Origin: Lysobacteraceae bacterium
GTDB taxonomy: Bacteria; Pseudomonadota; Gammaproteobacteria; Xanthomonadales; Xanthomonadaceae
DNA length: 57,247 bases
Assembly (NCBI GenBank): GCA_008015095.1
Contig: SSEV01000016.1
Location: 1 to 57,247 of the forward strand
Direction of reading: 5' to 3'
How positions within the stretch are numbered: the stretch's first letter is position 1; every line of letters starts with the position of its first letter. The notes beneath the pieces were generated by a model. It saw nothing but the letters and a program-made list of their open reading frames with translations, was not told the DNA's origin and did not search any database. Positions 11,215 to 21,538 of the stretch are shown piece after piece. A program made the translations under genes and the position numbers.

Positions 11215-12803
11215 TGCGCCCCGAGCCGTTGCCCGTACGTCGCACCGCCGCGCCTTCGCGCGCGCCCGCTCCGTCAGGCCCGTCGCTGGTCGAACTGGTG
11301 CCGATCCTGTTGCAGGAAGCGCGCCGCTATCAGGTCGTGCTGGCCTCGATTTTCGCAGTGATCGCGTTGATCGCGCTGGTCGCCGGGCTGTTCCTGTTGC
11401 CGCGCAAATACAGCGTCTCGACATCGGTGCTGGCCCAGGAAAGCGACATCATCGAACCCTTGCTCGAAGGGCGCGCGGTGTCGACCGAAGCGGTCGATCG
11501 CGCGGGGCTGGCGCGACAGGTGGTCTTCGGGCGCAAGGTGATGGACGAGATCCTGCAACGCGGCGGCTGGATGGAAGACAAACCCTCGCCTGCGATGCAG
11601 GAGCGTTTGATCGAACAGATCCGCGAACGCACCAGGATCACCAATGCGCGCGAGAACCTGGTTCAGATCACCTATCACGACAGCGAGCCCGAACGCGCGT
11701 TCCGGGTCACCCAGGCGATGGCAGAACTGCTGATCGAGGAAAGCCTGGCCGCGAAGGAAAGGGAAAGCACGTCCGCCTACGAATTCATCGACAGGCAGGT
11801 GCGCGGCTACCACGGCAAGCTCACCGACGCCGAGGAAAACCTACAGACCTATCGTTCCGCCAATGTCGATGCGCAGCCCGGCAGCGCGACCGACGCCACC
11901 ACCCGAATCAGCGCACTGCGGACCCAGGTGGAGCAGACCCGGATGTCGCTGATGGAGCAGCGTTCGCGCGAAAGCGCGCTGGTCGCGCAATTGTCGGGCG
12001 AATCGTCGGTAACCGCGGTACAGACCCGCGAGAGTTTGTATCGCACCCAGTTGATCGAATTGCAGAACCAACTCGACACGCTCTTGCTGAGTTACACCGA
12101 CAAGCATCCGGACGTGGTCCGCGTCCGTCATCAGATGGACGACATCGAGACCGCGATGCGTCAGGAGGAACAGCGCCGCAGCCAACCCGGTCAGCAGAAC
12201 GCCCCGACCGACGCGCGAGCGAACCCACTGTATCAGGAACTTCGCAGCCGCCTGGCGGAAGTGCGCCGCGAGATCGCCGCGACCCAGTCGCGGATGGCCG
12301 CTTCGCAGACTCTGCTTGATGGCGAACTCGAACGCAGCCGGCGGATCGCGGCGTCCGAGAACGAATTGGCCGAATTGACCCGCGACTACGAAGTCAATCG
12401 CGAAAGCTACCAGGACATGCTGCGTCGGCGCGAAAGCGCGCGCGTTTCGATGCAGCTCGATCGCGAACGCCGCGGCCTGACCATGCGCGTGCAGGATCCC
12501 GCGCAGATGCCATTGCGTCCGAGCGGATTGAGCTTCACCCATTTCGCGCTCGGCGGTCTGGCCGCCGCCGCCGCCGTGCCGTTCGGATTGCTGTTCCTGT
12601 TCGCTCGCTTCGACCCCCGCATCCGCTCACCGCGACAGATCGAGCGCCTCGGCGGACAGGCGTTGCTGACCGTCGTTCCGGCCTACCGCACCTCGCGCGA
12701 CCGCCGCCGCGAGCTGATGCGCATGGCCTTGAGCGCATCGATCCTCTGCGTGGTGATCCTGGCCTATGCCTTGGTCTACGGCTTCCGGAAGATGCACGGA
12801 TGA
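11214..12803 (+). CDS. Wzz/Wzc-like chain-length determinant (no kinase domain)
   Basis: Two terminal TM segments, long coiled-coil, PxxP-type segment (DPAQMPLRPSGLS). Confidence 0.88.
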   Translation: MRPEPLPVRRTAAPSRAPAPSGPSLVELVPILLQEARRYQVVLASIFAVIALIALVAGLFLLPRKYSVSTSVLAQESDIIEPLLEGRAVSTEAVDRAGLARQVVFGRKVMDEILQRGGWMEDKPSPAMQERLIEQIRERTRITNARENLVQITYHDSEPERAFRVTQAMAELLIEESLAAKERESTSAYEFIDRQVRGYHGKLTDAEENLQTYRSANVDAQPGSATDATTRISALRTQVEQTRMSLMEQRSRESALVAQLSGESSVTAVQTRESLYRTQLIELQNQLDTLLLSYTDKHPDVVRVRHQMDDIETAMRQEEQRRSQPGQQNAPTDARANPLYQELRSRLAEVRREIAATQSRMAASQTLLDGELERSRRIAASENELAELTRDYEVNRESYQDMLRRRESARVSMQLDRERRGLTMRVQDPAQMPLRPSGLSFTHFALGGLAAAAAVPFGLLFLFARFDPRIRSPRQIERLGGQALLTVVPAYRTSRDRRRELMRMALSASILCVVILAYALVYGFRKMHG

Positions 12804-13573
12804 ACGGCGAGAACGATCCGCATCGGCACGACGAAGCGCATACCGGGACGGCCGAGGCGGAAAGCGCGCGCGCGCAACCGATGACCCGGCTGCGGCAGGA
12901 ACAAGCGCTGACCACGCGGCAGCTTGAGGAACGTCGGCTGATCCACCGCCACGAATCGATGCGCGAGCACGCCGACGCTTTCCGCGAACTACGCACGCGG
13001 TTGCTCTCGGTCGGCGCGGGGCCGGGCAGCGAAGGTCGCAATTTCGTCACTCTGGTCGCGCCGGTGCAGCATGGCAGCGGCGGCAGCTACGTCGCACGCA
13101 ATCTCGCCACCGCCTTCGCTTTCGACGAAAGCAAGCAGGCGTTGCTGATCGATTGCGACGCCACGCATCCGACCCAGGGCCCGGCGCTGCAGGTGGAAGC
13201 CGAGCATGGCGGGCTAATCGACTACCTCGAAAACGAAACGCTGCCGCTCGCCGAGATCGTCTATCCCACCGGGGTGCCGCGGCTGCATCTGACCCCCAGT
13301 GGCCGCATCCGCGAAACACCAGGCGAATCCTTCAGCTCGTTCAGGATGCGTGCGATGATCGATTCGCTACGCGCGCATCACGCCAATCGGCACCTGATCC
13401 TCGATGGCCCGCCGGTGCAAGGCTCGCCCGACGCGCGCATCCTGTCCGATCTCGCCGATCTGGTGGTGCTGGTGGTCGGTTACGGCCGGGTCACCACTGA
13501 AGCGATCGAAAAAGCGGTGGCCTCTTTCCCGCCGGAGAAATTCGCCGGCATCGTGTTCAACCGACGGCCATGA
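12800..13573 (+). CDS. CpsD/CapB-like tyrosine-kinase-family P-loop protein with degenerate Walker A
   Basis: ALLIDCDATHPTQGP and LILDGPPVQGSPDARILSDLADLVVLVV match the family; P-loop region reads APVQHGSGGSYVARNLA. Confidence 0.8.
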   Translation: MNGENDPHRHDEAHTGTAEAESARAQPMTRLRQEQALTTRQLEERRLIHRHESMREHADAFRELRTRLLSVGAGPGSEGRNFVTLVAPVQHGSGGSYVARNLATAFAFDESKQALLIDCDATHPTQGPALQVEAEHGGLIDYLENETLPLAEIVYPTGVPRLHLTPSGRIRETPGESFSSFRMRAMIDSLRAHHANRHLILDGPPVQGSPDARILSDLADLVVLVVGYGRVTTEAIEKAVASFPPEKFAGIVFNRRP

Positions 13574-13600
13574 CCACGACGCGTCACAGGAGCGGATGAG

Positions 13601-14944
13601 ATGTCCGCCCGCCTGCCGAATGCCGATCGCGCGCCGCGCGGACGCCGTCATTGGGTGTTGAGTGGTGTCTTTCTCGCTGCGTTCCTGCCCGGGACGGCGC
13701 AGGCGCTGCGCGTGAACTACAACATCGATTTCACCACGGAACGCAACGACAATCTGCTGGCCACCCCGCAAGACGAGATCGGCATGACCGTGCTCCGTCC
13801 GGGCATCGGCTTCGAAGTGAGCCACGATTCCTCGGCATTGCAACTCGACCTGAGCGGACGCACCGAATACCGCCGTTACGGCGATGACCGCTTCAACAAT
13901 ACCGTCGACGCGAACCTGAGTGGACGGCTGAACTGGATATTGGTTCCGGAACGGCTGAGCTTCAGCGCCTCCGACAGCCTGACGCTGCAACCGATCGATA
14001 CGCTGGAACCGGATGCGCCCGGCAATCGCCAACAGGTCAACGTCCTGTCCGCGGGGCCGACGCTGTTCTTCGAACTGGCGCCCTCATGGCGCGGCATCGC
14101 CGAACTTCGCTACGTCCGCAGCGCGGCCGAAATCACCGACCAGTTCAACTCCGCGCGTTACGACACCGCGCTACGCACGGTGAAGTCGCTGAGCGAGACC
14201 AGCCAGATCGCGCTCAATCTGCAGGCACAGCGCGTGGACTTCGAGGACGACGTGATCGCGCGCGATTACGATCGCGTCGATCTGTTCGCGCGCTATTCGC
14301 GCACGCTGGCCCGGTTCGATCTCGGTCTGGACATCGGTTATTCGCGCCTGGATTACCGCAGCCCGCTGGAAGGCTTCGTCGATGCGCGCGCCGACCCGCT
14401 GGTCCGCGCCGACTTCGCATGGCGGCCGAACGACAGCCATCGTTTCAGCGCGCGCCTGAGCAGCGTGTTCTCCGATGTCTCGACCGACGCGTTGAGCGCG
14501 ATCTCGCCTGACGCCGGCCTTCCCGGCGAAGTCGACACCGGCGACACCGTGATCAACGCATCGCCCTTCCTCGAACGCCGGCTCGACACCGAGTACGTGC
14601 ACACCGCTACGCGCTGGACATTCGAGATTTCCCCCTATCTGACCCGGCTGCGTTACAACGAGACCGATCAGTTCGATCAGAACGGCTACGGCAGCGGTTT
14701 CGATTTCAGCTGGCGCGTGCGCGAGAACCTGCAATTGGGCGGCAACGCGTCGATAACCCGCAACCGCTATCTGCGCCTGGATCGACAAGATGAGACCAAG
14801 CGCGTTTCGACCTATCTGCGCTACGACCGTTCGCGACACTGGAGCGGCACGCTGACGCTTTCGCGCTACGAGCGCAGCAGCAGTTCGGCGGCGGATGCGA
14901 GCCAGAACATCCTGACCCTGACCATCAGCTACAACAACCGGTGA
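13601..14944 (+). CDS. Outer membrane beta-barrel protein of EPS locus
   Basis: Signal-like N-terminus; alternating beta-strand sequence throughout, ends ILTLTISYNNR; position after chain-length/kinase genes. Confidence 0.75.
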   Translation: MSARLPNADRAPRGRRHWVLSGVFLAAFLPGTAQALRVNYNIDFTTERNDNLLATPQDEIGMTVLRPGIGFEVSHDSSALQLDLSGRTEYRRYGDDRFNNTVDANLSGRLNWILVPERLSFSASDSLTLQPIDTLEPDAPGNRQQVNVLSAGPTLFFELAPSWRGIAELRYVRSAAEITDQFNSARYDTALRTVKSLSETSQIALNLQAQRVDFEDDVIARDYDRVDLFARYSRTLARFDLGLDIGYSRLDYRSPLEGFVDARADPLVRADFAWRPNDSHRFSARLSSVFSDVSTDALSAISPDAGLPGEVDTGDTVINASPFLERRLDTEYVHTATRWTFEISPYLTRLRYNETDQFDQNGYGSGFDFSWRVRENLQLGGNASITRNRYLRLDRQDETKRVSTYLRYDRSRHWSGTLTLSRYERSSSSAADASQNILTLTISYNNR

Positions 14945-14948
14945 CGCC

Positions 14949-16865
14949 GTGAACGCCCGATCGTTTGCCCATTCCGATGTCGTCAATGCGAACGCCACGC
15001 ACACATCGCGCATTCGGGCCTGGGGGCTGCTCATCGCATTGGGCTCCGTATTGACCGCGGCCTGCGGACAGCAAGGCGCGGTCGCGGCCGGACCAGAAAT
15101 CGGCGCGAACACCCCCAGCAACCGCACGGCCAAGGCCGCGCCCGAGACGCGCAAGGCGCTGGCGCCGATCCAACCCGGCATTCCGCTCGATCTGAGTTAT
15201 GTCGATCGCAAGTCCCCTGCTTTCGCGCGCTTCAAGACCTGGGTCGACAGCGCCGTCGCCGGCCAGCCCGGCTATGCCTTCTCCGCTTACGACGCAGCGC
15301 TGCTCTATCGCCTCAACGGGCAACAGAAGTACTGCGATCTCGCGGTCAAAATGATCGAGAAGGAAGTCGCCGATGCCGAAGCGGCGATCGCCGAAGGCCG
15401 TGCGCCCGAGATCGCCGGCGACTCCTATCTCGAAGTGGGTCCGCGCATCGCCGCACTGTCGATGACATTGGACAGTTGCAAAGCGCAGATCGACCAAGCC
15501 AGGCGCGAACGTTGGTCGGCGTTCGCCGAACAGGCGGTCTGGAACGTCTGGCATCACTTGCGCGCCCATTGGGGCGGACGTCCGCGGCCCTGGACCGGCT
15601 GGTCGGTCGACAACCCGGGCAATAACTACTACTACAGCTTCGTCGAGGCCACGCTCTACTGGGCCCTGGTCAGTGGCAGCGACGAATGGATGCGCTTCCT
15701 CAATGAGGAAAAGATTCCGCCGCTGATCGCGTATTTCGCTGATTTGCGCGGCGGCGGCAGCCTGGAGGGCACCGGTTACGGAGCCGCGCATATGCGTCTG
15801 TTCGCACTGTACCGGCTGTGGCGCGACGCCACCGGCGAAGACATCGCCAACGCGAGCCCACATGTGGGCGACACCATCGCATATTGGGTGCACGCCACGG
15901 TGCCGGCGCTGGACCGCTTCGCGCCGATCGGAGATCAGTCGCGCAATTCAATGCCCGAACTCTACGACTACCACCGTCGCCTCGTATTGGAAGCGCGCGC
16001 GCTGAGTAAAGACCCTCAGGCCCAGGCGCTGGCTTCATGGTGGCTGCATCGTATTTCAGTGCCGAAGATGAGCAATGGCTTCAACACCCTGCACGATCTG
16101 TTGCCCGCGGGCGAGAAGGACGCTCCGCCGCCCGTCGCGCTGTTTCATCACGCGGTCGGCACCGGGCATCTGTTCGCACGCAGCGGCTGGGACCGCGACG
16201 CGATGTGGCTGGCCTTCGTGGCCGGCCCTTACAACGAGAGCCACGCGCATCAGGAACAAGGCGGCTTCACGCTCTTCGCGGGTGACTGGCTGAGCGTAAC
16301 CGGCAATGTCTGGAGCCACAGCGGCATCCAGCAAGGCACCGAGACCCATAACGTGCTGCGTTTCGAGCGCGCGGAGCCGATCGAGCGGCAATGCCACGCG
16401 CCGCAGAACGAACGCATCGTGCATCAATGCGTGCCGACAGTGTCGTCGATGCGGGTGACGCCAGGCGCGAATGGCGCCCTGACCGTCGAGGCCGATCTCG
16501 GCGGCGCCTATGGCGAAGACTCCGCGGTGAGAAGCTGGCGGCGCACCCTCGAATTCGGCGGGCGTCGCTTGCGCATCAGCGATCGGTATCGCATCGCCGG
16601 CGACACCCGGGCGATCTTCCAACTGCTGCTGCCGGTCGCCCCCCGCATCGACGGTCATCAGGCCCGCGCCGGCAACTTACGGGTGAAGGTCGTCTCGCCC
16701 GCCGACGCCCGCATGGATGTGGTTGAACTGCGCAGCCTGGATCCCGCCGAATTCAGGAATGGCTGGCGGCTCGACATCAGCGGCCCGGACTCGGCCACAA
16801 TCGCCCAGAAAAAAACTGAAAAATCAGGCGATTACGTTATCGAACTCGATGAAATCAAAAACTGA
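14949..16865 (+). CDS. Heparinase II/III- or alginate-lyase-like secreted protein (paralog 1)
   Basis: VDNPGNNYYYSFVEATLYW, GDQSRNSMPELYDYHRRLVLEAR, YNESHAHQEQGGFTLFAGDW. Confidence 0.75.
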   Translation: MNARSFAHSDVVNANATHTSRIRAWGLLIALGSVLTAACGQQGAVAAGPEIGANTPSNRTAKAAPETRKALAPIQPGIPLDLSYVDRKSPAFARFKTWVDSAVAGQPGYAFSAYDAALLYRLNGQQKYCDLAVKMIEKEVADAEAAIAEGRAPEIAGDSYLEVGPRIAALSMTLDSCKAQIDQARRERWSAFAEQAVWNVWHHLRAHWGGRPRPWTGWSVDNPGNNYYYSFVEATLYWALVSGSDEWMRFLNEEKIPPLIAYFADLRGGGSLEGTGYGAAHMRLFALYRLWRDATGEDIANASPHVGDTIAYWVHATVPALDRFAPIGDQSRNSMPELYDYHRRLVLEARALSKDPQAQALASWWLHRISVPKMSNGFNTLHDLLPAGEKDAPPPVALFHHAVGTGHLFARSGWDRDAMWLAFVAGPYNESHAHQEQGGFTLFAGDWLSVTGNVWSHSGIQQGTETHNVLRFERAEPIERQCHAPQNERIVHQCVPTVSSMRVTPGANGALTVEADLGGAYGEDSAVRSWRRTLEFGGRRLRISDRYRIAGDTRAIFQLLLPVAPRIDGHQARAGNLRVKVVSPADARMDVVELRSLDPAEFRNGWRLDISGPDSATIAQKKTEKSGDYVIELDEIKN

Positions 16866-17136
16866 ACACCGGCTAACCACATGGATCCATCGCACCTGCG
16901 ATCGATGCCGGCTATTCATTTTTCCGCACCCGCACACATAACCCGACCGTAACCGCTTTCTATACTGCCCCGGTCGTACTGCAGCGCATCACGCTGTGGT
17001 CGGCTGGTCGGGCCCGATCCAGGTCGGCTCCTAACCATTGCGCGGCACTTCTCGATCAGGACAGGGGAGCGCAACAGGGGGCGCATTGTTCGAACACGCT
17101 CGCAACGGAATGCGACATAACAACCGAATTCACTCT

Positions 17137-19077
17137 ATGGATCAGATCGACCGCACCCCGACCGCACACGGCAAGCCCCCCCATCCGCGCCTTCGCTATA
17201 CCCCTACTTTGCTGGCGGTCGCCATTCTTGCGGCTGCGGGAATCGCCGCGGCGGGCCCTGGCAGACTGATCCGCGAGTTCAAGACACTGGAATTCAAGAT
17301 CCGCTCGGTCGAAATCGAAGCGCCGAGCGCGGAACGCCGGGCTCTGATCGCGGAAGCACGATCCGCCGCACGCACGCTCACCGGGCGCACGCGCTCGACC
17401 TCGCGATCCTCCGCGCGCGTGCTCGGCGAGATCCCGATGAATCTGACGTATGTCGACACCGCGCGCACCAGCTATTCGCGCTTCCGCACCTGGGTCGACA
17501 ACGCCGTCAACGGCAGTCCGGGCTACGCTTACGAGGCCCGCGATTCCGCGCTGATGTACCGCATCACCCGCGACGCGAAATACTGCACGCACGCCCTGAA
17601 CATGGTCGAACAGCAGGTGACGCAGGCCGAGACCGCGATCGCCGCCAACCAAAACCCCGCGGTCGCCGGCGACTCCTATCTCGAAGTCGGCCCGATGATC
17701 GCCGATCTGGCCTACACCTACGATTCCTGTTTTTCGCGACTGACCGCCAGCCAGCGCACGCGTTGGTCAGCCTATGCGGAACAAGCGATCTGGAACGTAT
17801 GGAACTATCAGAGCGCCCGCTGGGGTACCCGCTCCGCGCCGTGGAGCGGCTGGTCGGTGAACAATCCAGGCAACAACTATCACTACAGTTTCATCGAAGC
17901 GACGATGACCTGGGCGCTGGCCTCGCGCAGCCAGACCTGGATGAGTTTCCTGCAAACCGACAAGTTGCCCAAGCTTGAAGCCTACTACCGCGCGATGCCG
18001 ACCGGTGGCAGCCTCGAAGGCACCGGTTACGGCACCGCGCAGATGCGCCTGTTCGAGCTGTACCGGATATGGAAAGACGCCACGGGCATCGATCTGGCCA
18101 ACGCCAACCCGCACGCCACCAACACTATCCGCTACTGGACCCATGCCACGGTGCCGACCCTGGACCGTTTCGCGCCGATTGGCGATCAGTCGCGCAACTC
18201 CGTGCCGGAACTGTACGACTACCATCGCCGTCTCGTGCTCGAAGCGCGCCATCTGGCCAGTGAACCCGCGGTGCACAGTATCGCCAGTTGGTGGTTGAAC
18301 AACATCAACATCCAGCAGATGTCGCAAGGCGCGAACTTCCGCTACGACCTGCTGCCCCCCGGCAGCGGAGGCCAACCGCCGTCCGAATTGCACTACCACG
18401 GTTCCGGAACCGGACATCTGTTCGCACGCAGCGGCTGGGATCGCAACGCGATGTGGCTGTCCTACGTCACCGGCACCTATAACGAAAGCCACGCGCACCA
18501 GGACCAGGGCGCCTTCACCCTATTCGCCCGCGACTGGCTGGCGGTGACCGAAAACATCTGGAGCCATAGCGGCATCCAGCAGGGCACCGAAGTACATAAC
18601 ATGATGCGTTTCGAGCGCAGCAACACCACGGCCACGCAATGCACCTCGCCCGCGAACGATCGCATCGTGCATCAGTGCGCCGACACCGTCTCGACGGTGA
18701 CGGTCACGCCTGGCGCCAACGGCGCGCTAACCGTGGTGTCGAACCTGACTCCGGCCTATCGCAACAATCCCGCGCTGACCAGCTGGACGCGCCGTCTCGA
18801 TTTCGCCGCGCGCAAACTCACCGTGCGCGACAACTTCGTGCTCGGCTCGGGGACCACTGCTTTCTTCCAGGTCCAGGTGCCGGTGCAACCCACGGTCAGC
18901 GGCAACACCATCACCGCGGGCAATCTGCGTATCCGCGTACTCGAACCGGCCGCGCCAACGATCACGTTGCGCAACTGGGCCACGGTCAACGCCAGTGAGT
19001 TCACCAAGGGCTGGCGGGTCGACATCGGCGGCGGGACCACCACTTACCTGGTGGAGCTGAACGAAGTCACGCCCTGA
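17137..19077 (+). CDS. Heparinase II/III- or alginate-lyase-like secreted protein (paralog 2)
   Basis: Co-linear with upstream paralog: VNNPGNNYHYSFIEATMTW, GDQSRNSVPELYDYHRRLVLEAR, YNESHAHQDQGAFTLFARDW. Confidence 0.75.
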   Translation: MDQIDRTPTAHGKPPHPRLRYTPTLLAVAILAAAGIAAAGPGRLIREFKTLEFKIRSVEIEAPSAERRALIAEARSAARTLTGRTRSTSRSSARVLGEIPMNLTYVDTARTSYSRFRTWVDNAVNGSPGYAYEARDSALMYRITRDAKYCTHALNMVEQQVTQAETAIAANQNPAVAGDSYLEVGPMIADLAYTYDSCFSRLTASQRTRWSAYAEQAIWNVWNYQSARWGTRSAPWSGWSVNNPGNNYHYSFIEATMTWALASRSQTWMSFLQTDKLPKLEAYYRAMPTGGSLEGTGYGTAQMRLFELYRIWKDATGIDLANANPHATNTIRYWTHATVPTLDRFAPIGDQSRNSVPELYDYHRRLVLEARHLASEPAVHSIASWWLNNINIQQMSQGANFRYDLLPPGSGGQPPSELHYHGSGTGHLFARSGWDRNAMWLSYVTGTYNESHAHQDQGAFTLFARDWLAVTENIWSHSGIQQGTEVHNMMRFERSNTTATQCTSPANDRIVHQCADTVSTVTVTPGANGALTVVSNLTPAYRNNPALTSWTRRLDFAARKLTVRDNFVLGSGTTAFFQVQVPVQPTVSGNTITAGNLRIRVLEPAAPTITLRNWATVNASEFTKGWRVDIGGGTTTYLVELNEVTP

Positions 19078-19196
19078 ACTGCGAGTTCCGCATGGCGCTC
19101 CGTGAACACGCCATGCGGAACCGTCGCATACGCATCCGTCCGTCTGCAGGCGCGGCCGGACGCACGGCATCGCCATTTTGACCGATCATGCGCACA

Positions 19197-19322
19197 GAAG
19201 GCCGTTGAAAACAGCCCGCCAACACAGCCGCGGATGACTGCGACAACGATGCAGAAGCAAACGCGCAGGCGGTTGATTCGCCGCGAGCGAATCCTGACAC
19301 CCGCCTGACCTGCGACTTGACT
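19197..19322. repeat. Dispersed repeat family A, copy 2 (diverged)
   Basis: gccgttgaaaacagcccgccaacacagccgcggatgactgcgac...gcagaagcaaacgcgcaggcggttgattcgccgcgagcgaatcc aligns with 10330-10488. Confidence 0.6.
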
Positions 19323-19555
19323 GCACCGGCAGAACCGATGCGGGCAACAGCGCAGCCCCCAGAAGCGGTCGGCTTTGCATCGGTTCGATCCAAACTTGGG
19401 CGGTCCAGGGCGCGGCCGGCGACCTGGCCAGCCGGCCTGCCCGCAGTCGATCCGGCGTAATGTAAGGCGGGCATCTACGAATGCCCTTCGGCGGCCGAAG
19501 CGCTTGAGCGATCGGCGTGCATCGACATCGATATCCACCTTCAAGGACGCATGCA

Positions 19556-20734
19556 ATGAAGACTTCTTGCCTCAAAACAATCCGCGCCGCACGAATCGTT
19601 CGCACCAGCCCGCATCAAGCCTCATCGGCGCTGTCGGCGCTGTGCATACTCGCCATGTTGGGCGCCTGCGGCACCGCTGACGCCGCCACTTCCTATTTCG
19701 GCTGGGTCACAACCAGTACGACGGACGCATACGTCAATCGATGCGCTGTTGATCCGGTCAACAGCATCAGCACCCTGCCGACCAATCCGACGTATGTGAT
19801 GGCCTATCGCAGCGGGTCGGACACTTGCAGCAACTTCGCCCCCACGACCGGTAACGGCATGGTCCATCGGCAGGGCATCCAGCGCCTGACCATCGGCGGG
19901 CAGAACTATCTATTGGTCACCATGTCGACCAACAATGGCGTCCGCCCCGGATTTGAAGTGATCCGGCTCGGTTCACGGACAGGCACCACCGGCTTGCTCG
20001 GCGGGAATGTCATCCCGCATCAATATCCCTCATGCGCCGATGCGGTGGCCCGCTACCAGGCGGACGACACAGGACGTGACCACGCCGGCGGTTTCCAGGT
20101 CAGCGGCGAATACGCCATCGTGCCGCTGGAGCGGATCAACGACAGCATGCTCGCCGGCTTTCGCACCGCTCAGCTGAGCGCCCCAAGCACGCCTTCCTGG
20201 AGCCCGATGGTCACGCGCCAGCGCAGCCAGACCACGAACGCCGGCGCTGCGGGGATGACGCGCCTGTCCAATGGCTTGTTCATGGCGATGGTATTCGGCA
20301 ACAACTCGGACGACGTCGAAGTCTTCGTCTCATCCTCCACGAGCCTGCCTGGGCATAACGGCAGCACTTCGACCTGGGTTTCGATGGCCAGTGCAAACAC
20401 CCCGTTTGGCGGCGGTAATTACCAAGGGCTGCAACTCATCACCAAATGCGACGGGCAGTTGTATGTCGCGGGCACGCACAAGGACATCAACACCGACTGG
20501 GTGGATTTGTGGCGTGTCGATTTGAACCCCAGCTACGTACCGACCTTCGTCAAGGTCGCCAACCGCCACATGTATTGCAGCACCTCCAACACCGGGAATA
20601 CGCGCTATTGCGACTTCCAGGCCGGCGCGGGCACCTATGTCAACGGCACCGGCGGCCTCCACCTCTACGGCGTCGAACATTACAACGACGGCGTGTCGGG
20701 AACGACGCGCGTCGTCAAGGTGCGCGAGTTCTGA
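19556..20734 (+). CDS. Secreted or lipoprotein of unknown function
   Basis: Hydrophobic N-terminal signal with possible lipobox LGAC and ADAA; no family recognised. Confidence 0.65.
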   Translation: MKTSCLKTIRAARIVRTSPHQASSALSALCILAMLGACGTADAATSYFGWVTTSTTDAYVNRCAVDPVNSISTLPTNPTYVMAYRSGSDTCSNFAPTTGNGMVHRQGIQRLTIGGQNYLLVTMSTNNGVRPGFEVIRLGSRTGTTGLLGGNVIPHQYPSCADAVARYQADDTGRDHAGGFQVSGEYAIVPLERINDSMLAGFRTAQLSAPSTPSWSPMVTRQRSQTTNAGAAGMTRLSNGLFMAMVFGNNSDDVEVFVSSSTSLPGHNGSTSTWVSMASANTPFGGGNYQGLQLITKCDGQLYVAGTHKDINTDWVDLWRVDLNPSYVPTFVKVANRHMYCSTSNTGNTRYCDFQAGAGTYVNGTGGLHLYGVEHYNDGVSGTTRVVKVREF

Positions 20735-20775
20735 GTGGGAACCAGGGGCAGCGGTGGACGTCTTCCCTGCCCCTC

Positions 20776-21327
20776 TTAGTCCGCCGCCTTCGGCGCGCGG
20801 AAAGACTTGCTGTAATAGCCCGACGAGTCGAAACAGCATACGCGCCGCTTCCCGGAAGCCAGCATGCCGCAGGCATCGGCGACCCGCTGCGCCCGGGTCT
20901 TGGCCTGTTTGGCGGACACGATCCAGTGGATCCAATCCAGACGCGCGATCGTCGTCGTCTCGTTCCAGCCGGCCCGCGCCTCGGCAGCAGCCGCCAGGGC
21001 GGTCTGCAGATCCGACGGAACGTCAGGCTCGGGTTCCTGCGCAACAGGCGCGATCTCGAACATGGCGAGATCACCGATATCGACGCCCGCGGCTGCGAGC
21101 AGATCTTGATCCAACCGCAACCAGTGACTCAACTGGCCATCGGGTTCGAGCGTCGCCAGACAGCGATGACCGTTGATGCCGACCTCCACCGTCGTTCTGC
21201 CTCGACGCGGAAGCTTCGCGCTCACCTCCTTGGGCAGAACGACGAACGCCCACCTGGCTTCACCGCCAGGTTCCGCTGGGCGAAGCAGTGTCGCTTTGAA
21301 TCGTGAGGTCTTCGCGGTGACGGCCAT
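20776..21327 (-). CDS. DUF1905/YdeI (OmdA)-family protein
   Basis: KFKATLLRP-type N-terminus, GRTTVEVGINGHRCLATLEPDG, C-terminal YdeI-like helical region (RLDWIHWIVSAKQAKTRAQRV). Confidence 0.75.
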   Translation of the reverse strand: MAVTAKTSRFKATLLRPAEPGGEARWAFVVLPKEVSAKLPRRGRTTVEVGINGHRCLATLEPDGQLSHWLRLDQDLLAAAGVDIGDLAMFEIAPVAQEPEPDVPSDLQTALAAAAEARAGWNETTTIARLDWIHWIVSAKQAKTRAQRVADACGMLASGKRRVCCFDSSGYYSKSFRAPKAAD

Positions 21328-21538
21328 GACGGGGCTGCCTACAAACGCTTCTGTCGCCGATATCGCACCATGCGGCGGAACGGCGCTGAGCATAGCGCAA
21401 GGCGGCGACGCCTGTGTGGATACAGCGGCCTGGATACAGCGATCTGGATGTCGTGGCCTGGATGTCGCGGCCCGGATAGGCTACGGTTTCAAAAAAGCCG
21501 AACCGGGGCCCGCGTAGCTCAGAGGCGTATGGCCAAAC

